Assembly (NCBI GenBank): GCA_013140765.1
Contig: JABFSE010000010.1
Coordinates: 62,001-126,000 of the forward strand
Direction of reading: 5' to 3'
Length of the DNA stretch: 64,000 nt
Origin: Sulfuriferula sp.
Lineage (GTDB): Bacteria > Pseudomonadota > Gammaproteobacteria > Burkholderiales > Sulfuriferulaceae
The translations under genes were made by a program, and so were the position numbers. The notes beneath the pieces are model-generated. The model searched no databases. It was given only the letters and a program-made list of their open reading frames with translations, and was not told the DNA's origin. Of the stretch, positions 6,726-15,793 are shown in pieces; within the stretch, counting starts at the first letter, position 1; each line of letters begins with the position of its first letter.

Positions 6726-8669
6726 TTACTTGTCAGCCAAGTGCTTGCTATGCTCGAAAAAAGCCAGCACTTCGTCTTCAACGCGGCTGCGTTTCATTGG
6801 CGGCAGGCTTTGCCAGATGCGGCGACCATAGTGTTTGCTGATTAAGCGCGGGTCGCAAATCATGAGTACGCCTCTGTCGTTTTCGTCGCGTATGAGTCGC
6901 CCTGCACCTTGTTTTAAGGTGATAACGGTGTGTGGCAGTTGGTAGTCCATAAAGGCGTTACCGCCATTTTCTTTGATTTGCTGGATACGGGCGGCGAGGA
7001 CGGGGTCGTCGGGCGGGGCAAAGGGGAGTTTGTCGATGATGACTAAGGAAAGTGCCTCGCCTTTTACGTCTATGCCTTCCCAAAAACTCTGGCTACCTAG
7101 TAATACGGCATTACCTAATTGACGAAATTGCGCTAATAATTCTGTGCGTGAGCTTTCACCTTGCATCAATATGGGGAAGCTCAATTGCAGTTGTTCAAAG
7201 TGCGCGGCGAGTAAGTCGCGCGCTTCTTTCATGGCACGTAATGAGGTGAATAACATGAATGCACGCCCCGCGCTGGCGATAATAACGGGCAGCGCGGCGG
7301 TGACGACGGCGGTGGTGTAATTAGGCGTATTCGGCTCGGGGATGGTGGTGGGGACGTAGAGCAGGGCTTGTTTGGCGTAGTCAAATGGGCTTTCCCAGCT
7401 ATGGCTGGTGCTGTCGAGTAGGCCTAGCTGGGCGCGATAATGGCTGAAATCGCCTTTTACCGATAAGGTTGCCGAGGTGAATATCCATGCGCGGGCATTG
7501 CTGGCGATTTGTTTGGCAAAAATATCGGCGACTGATAACGGTGTGGTGTTAAGTGTTAGGGCGTGGGTGTAGGCTTCAACCCAGCGTACACTGTCAGCGG
7601 GCGTGGGTAATTGCCATTTGCTTAATTGTTCGGCGAGCGCAATACCGCGTTGCCAGATGCTTTCTAAATCAGGCGAGCGTTGGGCTTGGCTTTCTAGGTG
7701 GCGATTGAGTTCATTTAACGCGTGGTCACTGGTTTTTAGTGCCTCGGCGTAGCCTGCGCGCAGGCTGACTTTATCCATTGCCCAGCGACCTGCGTCTTCT
7801 TCAAATACTAGGCGTAAATCACGTGCGGCTTTGTCTAATACGTGGGCGGCTTCGGTGAGCGCGGGGTAGTCTTTGCATGATACCAGTGCTTCATGGCGGG
7901 CATCGCGGGCTAATTCGATGATTTGTCCTGTTGAAATGGTCGTGCCAAAAAACAAGCCTGCTGTTTCAGGGAGCTGATGTGCTTCGTCGAACACAACAGT
8001 GTTGCAAGCAGGTAATAGCTCGGCAACGCCTTCGTCACGCAACCATACATCGGCAAAAAATAGATGGTGATTGACGACGATGATGTCGGCATCCATGGCT
8101 TTTTTACGCGCTTCTAGCACAAAGCATTGTTTATGTTGCGGGCAATCGCTACCTAGGCAATTGTCGCGGCTGGAGGTGACGTGTCGCCAAATCGCCGCGT
8201 CTTCAGGCACGCCTGATAATTCGGCTTTGTCACCTGTTTTGCTATATTCGGCAAAGCGCACGATTTGCGCTAGGTGCACGACATCTTCGCGTTGTGCAAA
8301 ATTACCTTGTTGCTGTGCTTGCGCTAGGTGGTGGTGGCAAACGTAATTAGCACGACCTTTGAGTAAGGCAATAATAGCAGGCACGCCCAACGCGCCACGG
8401 ACTGCGGGTAAGTCGCGATGAAATAGCTGGTCTTGTAAGTTTTTAGTGCCTGTGGAGATAATCACTTTACCACCCGCTAATAGCGCGGGAGTCAGATAAG
8501 CCAAGGTTTTACCCGTGCCTGTGCCTGCTTCTACTATCAATGTTGATTGATTAGTGATGGCATCATGCACGGCACGCGCCATGTCGATTTGTTGGGTGCG
8601 GGCGTGGAAATTGGGGATGACTGCCGCCAATGGTCCATCGGCGGCAAAAGCGCGTTCTATATCAAGCAT
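6726..8669 (-). CDS. DinG/YoaA-family Fe-S DNA helicase
   Basis: A 647-residue superfamily 2 helicase of the XPD-like, DinG/YoaA type. Walker A (AGTGTGKT) is at residues 48-55 and the DEAH box at 227-230. Four cysteines (C110, C170, C175, C181) are placed as in the Fe-S cluster domain. A late motif (LGSQSFWEGIDVKGE) carries helicase motif V/VI residues. Such 5'-3' helicases resolve forks, R-loops or damaged DNA. At about 640 residues it is nearer YoaA than E. coli DinG (716). Its start overlaps the end of lplT by 8 bases, so the two are co-transcribed. The cluster would depend on the isc system in this window. Confidence 0.9.
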   Translation of the reverse strand: MLDIERAFAADGPLAAVIPNFHARTQQIDMARAVHDAITNQSTLIVEAGTGTGKTLAYLTPALLAGGKVIISTGTKNLQDQLFHRDLPAVRGALGVPAIIALLKGRANYVCHHHLAQAQQQGNFAQREDVVHLAQIVRFAEYSKTGDKAELSGVPEDAAIWRHVTSSRDNCLGSDCPQHKQCFVLEARKKAMDADIIVVNHHLFFADVWLRDEGVAELLPACNTVVFDEAHQLPETAGLFFGTTISTGQIIELARDARHEALVSCKDYPALTEAAHVLDKAARDLRLVFEEDAGRWAMDKVSLRAGYAEALKTSDHALNELNRHLESQAQRSPDLESIWQRGIALAEQLSKWQLPTPADSVRWVEAYTHALTLNTTPLSVADIFAKQIASNARAWIFTSATLSVKGDFSHYRAQLGLLDSTSHSWESPFDYAKQALLYVPTTIPEPNTPNYTTAVVTAALPVIIASAGRAFMLFTSLRAMKEARDLLAAHFEQLQLSFPILMQGESSRTELLAQFRQLGNAVLLGSQSFWEGIDVKGEALSLVIIDKLPFAPPDDPVLAARIQQIKENGGNAFMDYQLPHTVITLKQGAGRLIRDENDRGVLMICDPRLISKHYGRRIWQSLPPMKRSRVEDEVLAFFEHSKHLADK

Positions 8670-9888
8670 GGTGTTTAGGGTTGATATGACGGTAATGGAT
8701 TTGTATGATTAACATGGAAACGCTGATAAACACGCCAAATACGATATTGATCGCGTGTATCGACCAATGGGCATGATCCATCAGGGCATACAGACCTAGC
8801 ATAATCAAAATAGAAAGGTTTTCATTAAAATTTTGCACCGCAATCGAATGCCCAGCCCCCATTAACAAATGCCCGCGATGTTGGAGCAAGGCGTTCATAG
8901 GGACAACGAAGAAACCGCCCAGTATGCCAATAATCGCCAATAAAATGCCAGCCACAATAGGGTTGGTAACGAACACCATGCTAATCACCACCAGCCCCAT
9001 AATGATGCCAGCAGGAATAACGCGTATCGCATCATTTAGTTTAACGTAACGCCCCGCAATGACAGCCCCAATTGCGATGCCGACGGCGACAGTAGCGGTC
9101 AATTGGGTGGCTTGCTGCATGTCAAACTTTAATACTAGCACCGCCCATGATAAAACCACTAAGCGTAATGTTGCACCAGCACCCCAAAATAAGGTGGTGA
9201 CGGCTAAGGAAACTTCGCCTAATGGGTCACGCCATAATTGCATAAAGCTATGCCAAAAATCGCGAACCAATGAAATCGGGTCGCGCTGTTTAGGTTTGTG
9301 GTCGGGTGCTGTTTTAGGGATGAATAAATTGAAAATAGCGGCAGAAATATATAGCCCTATTATAAAAATAATAGCGAATTTAGCTACGTCAAACCCAGCC
9401 AGTATAGGCAAATAATCGACTAAGCTCGGTAGTAAGGCTGGGTTAAGCAAAACACCGCCTATGATAGCCCCGAGTATGATGGCGAGCACGGTAGCACCTT
9501 CCATCCACGCATTTGCGGCAACTAATTTATCAGCAGGCAGGTATTCAGTGAGTATGCCGTATTTAGCAGGCGAGTAAGCCGCCGCGCCAAAGCCGACGAT
9601 ACCATAAGCATAGAGTGGATTAACGCCAGCCAGCATGGCGAAACAGCCGAGTAACTTGATGCTGTTGCTAATAAACATCACCCGTCCCTTAGGGTAGGCA
9701 TCTGCAAATGTACCGACAAAAGGGGCTAATAAGATGTATGAGAATACAAAAAATTGTTGCAACATGGGGGTGTGCCAGCTAGGGGCATTCAGCTCCGTGA
9801 GCAATGCAATGGCGGCAAAAAGTAGGGCGTTATCGGCTAATGCGGATAAAAACTGTGCGACGAGGATGATGTAAAAGCCAAAGTTCAT
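8662..9888 (-). CDS. lplT: Lysophospholipid transporter LplT (MFS)
   Basis: A 408-residue inner-membrane transporter of the major facilitator superfamily with about 12 hydrophobic segments. The N-terminus (MNFGFYIILVAQFLSALADN) and the loop with YSPAKYGILTEYLP match the LplT family, which flips lysophospholipids inward for re-acylation. The frame stays open upstream to 10128, but that extension overlaps the next gene in another frame and is not membrane-like, so the ATG at 9888 is chosen. No acyltransferase domain is fused. Function ties in loosely with the Mla lipid-transport operon at 14960. Confidence 0.88.
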   Translation of the reverse strand: MNFGFYIILVAQFLSALADNALLFAAIALLTELNAPSWHTPMLQQFFVFSYILLAPFVGTFADAYPKGRVMFISNSIKLLGCFAMLAGVNPLYAYGIVGFGAAAYSPAKYGILTEYLPADKLVAANAWMEGATVLAIILGAIIGGVLLNPALLPSLVDYLPILAGFDVAKFAIIFIIGLYISAAIFNLFIPKTAPDHKPKQRDPISLVRDFWHSFMQLWRDPLGEVSLAVTTLFWGAGATLRLVVLSWAVLVLKFDMQQATQLTATVAVGIAIGAVIAGRYVKLNDAIRVIPAGIIMGLVVISMVFVTNPIVAGILLAIIGILGGFFVVPMNALLQHRGHLLMGAGHSIAVQNFNENLSILIMLGLYALMDHAHWSIHAINIVFGVFISVSMLIIQIHYRHINPKHHA

Positions 9889-9895
9889 ATCAGTG

Positions 9896-10447
9896 TTACT
9901 GTGATGATTTATCAGTTTTGGCTTTAGCCATGGCATTAAGCATGGCTTCTTGCTCGGCAAATGAAGGCGCACGGCTACGGCTATTGAGCGCGGGGTCTTT
10001 GCCTGGCAGGACGTGACCACCGCGTTCTTGTTCTTTAACTTGCAAATACTCGTCCAGCCCTTCATCGGTATAACGTCCGCGATAATTTTTAGGCATTTGG
10101 GTGGCTGGTTTTGATTTATAGGCGGCAATGCGGAGTGCTTTGTTGATAGCTGCCACGCGGTCTTCTATCCAGCGTATATCGTAAATCGCAAAAGCACTGA
10201 TAGCAGCGAGTAATGCCAGCGCGATGTAGGTTTTTCCTAGTATCAATAAGGCAATAATGGCGATAGTTGCCAACCGATAAACCCACGCACCACGGACTTC
10301 ATCCAGATAATCACGATGTAAGCCCAATGGGAAAATAGCCAGTAATTGATAGGCTAATTTACGCTGTTTCATTTGTTCAACCAGCTTCATATTGGCTGAT
10401 TGCAAGCCTTCACCTGCCAAATCCAGTTTTTTCCATGCGTTACTCAT
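9896..10447 (-). CDS. Conserved membrane protein, TM2-like
   Basis: A 183-residue protein with two central membrane helices (about residues 52-95, WVYRLATIAIIALLILG and a second Ala/Leu-rich helix). Soluble charged segments lie on both sides. The lead-in FPLGLHRDYLDEVRGAW resembles TM2-domain proteins, whose function is generally unknown. The C-terminal third is polar and rich in Ala, Lys and Gln. It is 7 bases upstream of lplT, probably in one operon with lplT and the helicase, and is divergent from the LysR gene at 10518. Confidence 0.75.
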   Translation of the reverse strand: MSNAWKKLDLAGEGLQSANMKLVEQMKQRKLAYQLLAIFPLGLHRDYLDEVRGAWVYRLATIAIIALLILGKTYIALALLAAISAFAIYDIRWIEDRVAAINKALRIAAYKSKPATQMPKNYRGRYTDEGLDEYLQVKEQERGGHVLPGKDPALNSRSRAPSFAEQEAMLNAMAKAKTDKSSQ

Positions 10448-10517
10448 TATATGTACCTATCTTCATCACGCTAAATATGATTGAATGTAATCAATTATTA
10501 TAGATTGCAAATTCACT

Positions 10518-11417
10518 ATGGCCGATCGCCGATTACAAGTATTCTACACTGTCGCCAAGCACTTGAGCTTTACTAAAGCGGCAGAATGTTTGTGCATGAC
10601 GCAACCAGCAGTCACTTTTCAAGTGAAACAGCTAGAGTCGCAGTTGAATATCAGCCTATTTGAACGTAGCCCGAGCAAAATCAGCTTAACGGCGGCAGGC
10701 GAATTAGCAATGCGCTACGCTGAAAACATTTTGAATCTGACTGCCGAAATGGAAAGTCGCTTAGTCGAAATGAGTGACGAAGCCAGCGGCACATTGACGA
10801 TAGGCGCATCGACGACGATAGCGGATTATATGTTGCCGCAAATGTTGGGGTTATTTAAGGCGCGTTTTCCACAGGCGCAATTACGCTTATTTGTAGCCAA
10901 CTCGCAGACCATAGAAAACCGTGTTATCGATCATAGCTTGGATGTGGGCTTAGTTGAATCGCCGTCGCATCATTTGAATTTAGTCACACAACGATTTTAT
11001 CAGGATGATTTGGTGGTGATTTGTGCGCTAAATCACGCGTGGGCAAATTTAACGCATATACAAGCCAGTCAATTTGTCAGTGAGCCTTATATCAGTCGAG
11101 AGCCAGGCTCAGGAACGCGTGAGGTGGTGGATAAGTATTTGCACGAACATCAAATTCAGCCCGAAACTTTAGAAGTTGTCATGGAACTAGGCAGCCAAGA
11201 AGCGATTAAAGGCGCAGTTGAGGCAGGTTTGGGTGTGGCGGTGGTCTCTAAAAGTTCGGTGCTGAAAGAGCAGAAATTAGGTAAACTGTTGGCTATTCCG
11301 CTGAACCCGCCACTACGTCGTGACTTGACACTGGTTTACACGCAAGAAAAATTCCGTTCAAAATTATTGCAATCGCTGATAGATTTGATTGCAAAAGACC
11401 TTAACTTTAATTCATAG
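10518..11417 (+). CDS. LysR-type transcriptional regulator, CysL/CbbR-like
   Basis: A 299-residue LysR regulator. The N-terminal winged helix-turn-helix (RLQVFYTVAKHLSFTKAAE, then CMTQPAVTFQVKQLE) covers residues 5-65, and a periplasmic-binding-protein-like effector domain covers about 90-295. The effector domain resembles the CysL/CbbR side of the family by general pattern, but the ligand cannot be told from sequence. Because cbb genes occur in this genome, CbbR is a candidate; the distance of about 10 kb and the lack of an adjacent cbb promoter weigh against it. It is 9 bases upstream of the amidotransferase-like gene, so it may control or co-function with that gene. Confidence 0.85.
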   Translation: MADRRLQVFYTVAKHLSFTKAAECLCMTQPAVTFQVKQLESQLNISLFERSPSKISLTAAGELAMRYAENILNLTAEMESRLVEMSDEASGTLTIGASTTIADYMLPQMLGLFKARFPQAQLRLFVANSQTIENRVIDHSLDVGLVESPSHHLNLVTQRFYQDDLVVICALNHAWANLTHIQASQFVSEPYISREPGSGTREVVDKYLHEHQIQPETLEVVMELGSQEAIKGAVEAGLGVAVVSKSSVLKEQKLGKLLAIPLNPPLRRDLTLVYTQEKFRSKLLQSLIDLIAKDLNFNS

Positions 11418-11426
11418 GTATTTGTT

Positions 11427-12167
11427 ATGAAACGTTTTATGTTAGTGCAACACTCATATTCTGAGTTCTTGGGTATGGTCGAAAAACAATTAGAATCGCG
11501 TAATATAGGTTTTCAATATCAACGTCCATTTTTAGGCGTGGATTTACCCAGCACCGCTACTCAGCATGATGCGCTATGGTTGTTGGGTGGCGCATACCCT
11601 ATCACTGATGAAGATGCCTGCCCCTGGGTAGCGCAAGAATTGCGTTTATTAACTAATTTCAAAAAAATGAATCGTCCCGTTGTCGGCATCGGTTTTGGCG
11701 CATTGGTGATGATATTGCAAGCGGGCGGTGAGGTCACGGATGAACCTTATTTCAACGCTTACTGGACGACTTGCCATAAAACTGAGGCAGGTAAAGATGA
11801 TTTATTAGCTAATGCTGTCGATGGTAAAAAGCTGTTGGTCATGTATAACGGCGACGCGACCTTGCCTGCAGGCATGGAGCCTATTGTCGTTGACGATAAC
11901 GGGCATTGGCTGGCTGTGCGTCCTGATGATTTGAGTTACGCTATGTTGTTCCGCCCAGAAATCAAGCCTGGCATGATAGAAGATATGCTCATGGAAGATA
12001 ACCGCCCATTGCCTGATAATATAGGTGATATTCTAGCGGAAGCGCGAGAGCATTGGCCTGTTAATCAACAGGTTGCTGCTGATATTTGCCTTGCTTTGGT
12101 AACGTCGTTGGATTTGATGACTGAACGTCATAAAATGCCTGTATTTAACTTGAATGTGGTGAAATAA
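11427..12167 (+). CDS. Glutamine-amidotransferase-like protein lacking the catalytic Cys and His
   Basis: A 246-residue protein with the class I glutamine amidotransferase fold: LLGGAYPITDED-PW near residues 52-67, the nucleophile-elbow region GIGFGALVM at 87-95, and FRPE at 175-178. In active enzymes these read GxCxG and FHPE. Here the nucleophile Cys is Gly (position 89) and the catalytic His is Arg (176), while the Glu is kept. The protein should be unable to hydrolyse glutamine and is more likely a binding or regulatory protein (inference). It lies between a LysR regulator and a small unknown gene, with the next ATG immediately after its TAA. Confidence 0.85.
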   Translation: MKRFMLVQHSYSEFLGMVEKQLESRNIGFQYQRPFLGVDLPSTATQHDALWLLGGAYPITDEDACPWVAQELRLLTNFKKMNRPVVGIGFGALVMILQAGGEVTDEPYFNAYWTTCHKTEAGKDDLLANAVDGKKLLVMYNGDATLPAGMEPIVVDDNGHWLAVRPDDLSYAMLFRPEIKPGMIEDMLMEDNRPLPDNIGDILAEAREHWPVNQQVAADICLALVTSLDLMTERHKMPVFNLNVVK

Positions 12168-12527
12168 ATGATAGCGATAGAACGTGATTTGCTTCAGCAT
12201 TTCCGCGCACTAGATCCTATACAGCAACAAGGCGCATTGGATTATCTGGCTTTTCTCGCCAGCCGCCCATCTACGTTAGCGGCAGTTGATTTGCCGCAAC
12301 CTGTCGATATAGCCCGTCCCGAGCATGAGTCGGTGGTGAAAGGAATCAAACGCTTGCGTGCCACTTATCCTATGTTAGAGCCGAATAAGCTACTCAATGA
12401 TACGTCTAACCAAATGACTCGCCATATGATACACAGCGTGCCAGCAGATGAGGTGATAGACGAGCTGGAGCGCGTATTTCGTCAACATTATGATGCTTAT
12501 ATTGCGAAATTTAATACATGTGCCTAG
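12168..12527 (+). CDS. Conserved hypothetical protein
   Basis: A 119-residue soluble protein starting directly after the stop of the amidotransferase-like gene and overlapping the ArsR gene by 10 bases, so expression is coupled. It is largely helical. The N-terminus (LLQHFRALDPIQQQGALDYL) resembles small helical domains that pair with regulators, and the C-terminus (PADEVIDELERVFRQHYD) is an amphipathic helix. No catalytic motif or cysteine cluster is present. I do not recognise the family; the setting suggests it belongs functionally with the dead amidotransferase and LysR. Confidence 0.7.
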   Translation: MIAIERDLLQHFRALDPIQQQGALDYLAFLASRPSTLAAVDLPQPVDIARPEHESVVKGIKRLRATYPMLEPNKLLNDTSNQMTRHMIHSVPADEVIDELERVFRQHYDAYIAKFNTCA

Positions 12528-12865
12528 TCGCCGATTTTTTTGATGCCTTAGCCGATGAAACCCGCCGCCGTATGTTGGCGTTGATTACGCATGAAGGTGA
12601 GTTGTGTGTGTGCGAGTTGCATGAAGCATTGGCCGTCTTGCAACCTAAAGCCTCGCGCCACTTAGCGATTTTGCGTGATGCGCAAATTTTATCTATACGC
12701 CGTGACGGCACGTGGATATTTTATCGCGTTAATCCCGCATTGCCTGATTGGGCGGTGGGCATATTGCATACCTTAGACCCTGTTTGGCAGGCTATTCCTG
12801 AATATCAGCAAGACTATCAACGCTTATTAGCCATGGAAAATCGCCCTGTGCGTTGCTGTGGGTAG
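12518..12865 (+). CDS. ArsR/SmtB-family metalloid-responsive regulator
   Basis: A 115-residue ArsR-family winged-helix repressor. The ELCVCEL motif near residues 28-34 is the classic As(III)/Sb(III)-binding helix of ArsR, followed by a recognition region containing QPKASRHLAILRDA. The tail ends PVRCCG, a second Cys pair also seen in proteobacterial ArsR. Binding of metalloid releases such repressors from DNA. No arsenic pump or reductase is adjacent; downstream is a convergent SDR gene, so it is an orphan here or controls the upstream genes or distant ones. The start overlaps the preceding gene and lacks a strong independent ribosome-binding site. Confidence 0.88.
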   Translation: MCLVADFFDALADETRRRMLALITHEGELCVCELHEALAVLQPKASRHLAILRDAQILSIRRDGTWIFYRVNPALPDWAVGILHTLDPVWQAIPEYQQDYQRLLAMENRPVRCCG

Positions 12866-12888
12866 GTGCTGAAGCGTTACCTCAGCAC
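12866..12888. terminator. Weak hairpin between convergent arsR and SDR genes
   Basis: GTGCTGA (12866-12872) pairs with TCAGCAC (12882-12888). It sits at the convergence point of two genes but lacks a clear T run on either strand, so terminator function is only suggested. Confidence 0.3.
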
Positions 12889-13781
12889 GCCATAACGTTA
12901 CCTAATAGTATGTCCTGTGTTGCGTTCTCCGCTTGCCAGCCGAGAACACGTTGGGCTTTACTGCAATTTAATGTCAATGTGTTATGCACGCCATCTATCC
13001 AGCCAATTTCGCCACCTATACCCGTGGTGCGCCAAATCAAATTTAATGCGCTTTTTGCCAGTCGTGGCGATACGGCTATGGCATAACGGTGGCGTTGCTT
13101 AATGGCATCGCGAAAGCTAAAGCAGGGGTTAGATGCTAGGTTATAAGCACCTTGGGCTTGGTTCAGTAGCGCGGTCAGGATGGCGCGTGCAACATCGTTT
13201 TCATGCACGACTTGTAATTGCGGCTGTGGGTCGGGCAGTTTGACGTAAAAAGGCTGGCGTAAGATATTTACCAGTAAGGTTTGCGCATGTTGCCCCAAAA
13301 TAATATGTGGGCGTAGGCGGCAAATATGGGGATGATTTGCGATTAGCCAGTGCTCTAGCTCGGTTTTGTGTTGGGCGTATAAGAACCCTGCGATAGGGCG
13401 TAGCGGGGCATCTTCTTGCAACATGACACCGTCACCATAGACGGATGCGCTGGATAAATGCACGATGTGCGCTATACCCAAAGCAACGGCGGTATCGAAT
13501 AGGCGTTGTGTCGCACTGATGTTGATAGCACGCATGGCGGTGATAGGGGTTTTACCGCGTAGGACGATAAACGCGAGGTGTATAAGCCCATCGTGCTGGT
13601 GTAATAGTTTGCTTAAATCAACGCGCGTCAAATCGTCTTGTATGGCGGTAAATTTAGGGTGTTGATATACGGCAGGCTGTATGTCTATTCCTGTAACCTG
13701 TTGAATACTGGCGTGATTGCATAATAATGGTAGCAAGGCGCGGGCTAAGTGGCTACTACTGCCTGTGACTAATACGCGCAT
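12882..13781 (-). CDS. NAD(P)-dependent epimerase/dehydratase-like protein (extended SDR)
   Basis: A 299-residue extended short-chain dehydrogenase. The nucleotide-binding loop at the N-terminus is TGSSSHLA, a variant of the usual TGxxGxxG. An SSASVYG motif holds the catalytic Ser region near residue 111, and YAQHK gives the YxxxK catalytic pair. Such proteins modify nucleotide sugars or other carbonyl/alcohol substrates; the substrate is not evident. It is directly downstream of the LLM oxidoreductase with one base between, so both redox enzymes are probably expressed together. Confidence 0.78.
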   Translation of the reverse strand: MRVLVTGSSSHLARALLPLLCNHASIQQVTGIDIQPAVYQHPKFTAIQDDLTRVDLSKLLHQHDGLIHLAFIVLRGKTPITAMRAINISATQRLFDTAVALGIAHIVHLSSASVYGDGVMLQEDAPLRPIAGFLYAQHKTELEHWLIANHPHICRLRPHIILGQHAQTLLVNILRQPFYVKLPDPQPQLQVVHENDVARAILTALLNQAQGAYNLASNPCFSFRDAIKQRHRYAIAVSPRLAKSALNLIWRTTGIGGEIGWIDGVHNTLTLNCSKAQRVLGWQAENATQDILLGNVMAC

Positions 13782-13782
13782 G

Positions 13783-14835
13783 TTAGTTCTGTAGTGCAGG
13801 CATCACATCCTGCGCTAAACATTGCATGGATTCTTGTGTTATTTCTGTGCTCACCGCCCCTGCGCCAACTGCGCAGAGTAGATTCGTCACACCTGCTTCA
13901 CGGTACTTCTGGAGTTTATCAATACATTCGTCTGGCGTGCCTACTACGGCCATGCCAAAGGTTTCTAGTAAAGGTAGATTGATACCTAGTTTTAACAGGT
14001 TGCGGAATTTACCTAAATCATGGAAATGCTCATAACTGGGGTAGAGCTTTTCTAAAACGGGTAGGGTGGTGGCAAATAGCTGTTGGTAGAACCAAATGAA
14101 TGCGTCTTTGGCAATTTTTTTCGCCCGTTTACCATCTTCCAAACATAGTATGCCTACGGTCATGCCTGTGCGTGCAGGTTGGTCGTGTTGCCAAGCGGCT
14201 AGGTAGTGTTTTACATCTTGTTTAACCATGAGCCATGGCTTGAAAGGCCCTGCCAACATGCCGAGCTGAGATTGCGCCGCCCAAATAAATGTATCTGGGC
14301 TCACTGCCGCACTCCAGATGGGGGGGTGCGGTGTTTGTATGGGGTGCGGGAGTATGTCTAGCGCGTCTAGTTGATAATGTTGCCCGTGATAGGTGACAGG
14401 TTGACGCGCAAAAGCGAGCTTGATAATGTCTAGCGATTCGGCGGTCATGGTGCGACTGTGCGCCATATCTGCACCAAATGCGCGATATTCTTGCGGTGAA
14501 AACCCACGCCCTACGCCTAGCTCTAATCGACCATGAGAGAGTATGTCCAATGTCGCGGCGCGTTCGGCAACGTGAATAGGGTGATGGTAAGGCAGTGGCG
14601 TTATACCCAAACCTAATCGTATGTTTTGCGTGCGTTGACTTAATGCGGCCAATACTAAATCGGGCTTGGACGAATGCGAATAACCGCGCATAAAATGGTG
14701 TTCAACCAGCCATGCCGTGCCAAAACCCAAGCTGTCAGCCAGCACTATCTCTGCCATACATTGAGCGAAAGCCTGTGCTTCGGTACGCTGTATGCCAGGT
14801 GGTTGGGATATTTCGTAGAATAAGTCGAGTTGCAT
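13783..14835 (-). CDS. LLM-class flavin-dependent oxidoreductase
   Basis: A 350-residue member of the bacterial luciferase-like monooxygenase family, a TIM barrel using FMN or F420. Typical segments are LADSLGFGTAWLVEHHF near residues 33-49, a GLGITPLPYHHPIHVAE stretch, and LDILSHGRLELGVGRGF. Its substrate cannot be deduced. Length fits the family (about 330-380). It is probably first in an operon with the SDR gene. The 124-base gap to the divergent mlaF gene must hold the promoters of both, but I see no consensus pair. Confidence 0.82.
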   Translation of the reverse strand: MQLDLFYEISQPPGIQRTEAQAFAQCMAEIVLADSLGFGTAWLVEHHFMRGYSHSSKPDLVLAALSQRTQNIRLGLGITPLPYHHPIHVAERAATLDILSHGRLELGVGRGFSPQEYRAFGADMAHSRTMTAESLDIIKLAFARQPVTYHGQHYQLDALDILPHPIQTPHPPIWSAAVSPDTFIWAAQSQLGMLAGPFKPWLMVKQDVKHYLAAWQHDQPARTGMTVGILCLEDGKRAKKIAKDAFIWFYQQLFATTLPVLEKLYPSYEHFHDLGKFRNLLKLGINLPLLETFGMAVVGTPDECIDKLQKYREAGVTNLLCAVGAGAVSTEITQESMQCLAQDVMPALQN

Positions 14836-14959
14836 AGTGTGCTGGTGTCAGTTAATTTCATCAATAATGCCATTCTTCATGCAATTTACCAAGCAGGCTT
14901 TATGTTATGTCATGTTTAAGTCTGTTTCAGTTTGTCGTAATTTGCTTATTTAGGTTAGA

Positions 14960-15793
14960 ATGTCGTCATTATTCACTCGCATTTTTATCGTGTCCGCTGA
15001 CAATCTGATCGAAATCAATAACGTCTCATTTGCCTACGGCAGCCGCGCTATCCTAAAAGGTATCAACCTTGTTGCGCCACGCGGAAAAGTCATTGCGATT
15101 ATGGGTGGTAGCGGCTCAGGTAAGACGACGCTGTTACGCTTAATCGGCGGTCAATTGCGCCCCACGCACGGTGAAGTGCGCGTGGATGGGCAGGTCATTC
15201 ATCAGCTAAGTAATGATGCGCTGTATAAAATCCGTCGCAAAATGGGGATGCTATTTCAGTTTGGCGCATTATTTACCGACATGAGCGTGTTTGATAATGT
15301 GGCATTTCAGATGCGTGAACATACCGATTTATCTGAAGAGCTGATACATGATTTGGTGTTGATGAAGCTACATGCGGTGGGCTTGCGTGGTGCGCATGAT
15401 TTAATGCCTTACGAACTATCAGGCGGCATGGCTAGACGTGTGGCGTTGGCGCGTGCGGTGGCTTTAGATCCCCAGCTCATTATGTACGATGAACCATTTA
15501 CGGGGTTAGATCCTATTTCTTTGGATGTCATTGGCAATCTGATACGACGCATGACCGATGCGCTGGGGCTGACTTCTATTTTAGTTACGCATGACATACA
15601 CAAATCGCTGAATATCGCTGATTACGTTTACTTTATTTCAGATGGTATGGTTGAGGCTGAAGGTACGCCTGACGAAATTCGCGCGTCAACATTACCTTTC
15701 GTACATCAATTTATCCATGCGGAAGAAAACGGACCTGTGCCATTCCATTACCCAGCACCTGATTACGCAGTGGATTTAGGGGTGGCGCGATGA
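14960..15793 (+). CDS. mlaF: MlaF, ATPase of the phospholipid ABC transporter
   Basis: A 277-residue ABC ATPase. Walker A (GGSGSGKT) is at residues 49-56, the signature LSGGM at 153-157 and Walker B (LIMYDEP) at 173-179. It powers the inner-membrane MlaFEDB complex that moves phospholipids between inner membrane and periplasmic MlaC. ATG 14960 follows an AGGT ribosome-binding-like site; GTG 14990 would give a start closer to that of most MlaF proteins and is an alternative. It overlaps mlaE by ATGA and opens an operon that runs at least to murA and probably to the GT9 gene. Confidence 0.93.
   Translation: MSSLFTRIFIVSADNLIEINNVSFAYGSRAILKGINLVAPRGKVIAIMGGSGSGKTTLLRLIGGQLRPTHGEVRVDGQVIHQLSNDALYKIRRKMGMLFQFGALFTDMSVFDNVAFQMREHTDLSEELIHDLVLMKLHAVGLRGAHDLMPYELSGGMARRVALARAVALDPQLIMYDEPFTGLDPISLDVIGNLIRRMTDALGLTSILVTHDIHKSLNIADYVYFISDGMVEAEGTPDEIRASTLPFVHQFIHAEENGPVPFHYPAPDYAVDLGVAR

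Noticed and set aside
9889-10128. Long upstream extension of the lplT reading frame
   Set aside because: It overlaps the membrane-protein gene 9896-10447 in another frame, is polar and unlike LplT, and the family start at 9888 fits exactly.
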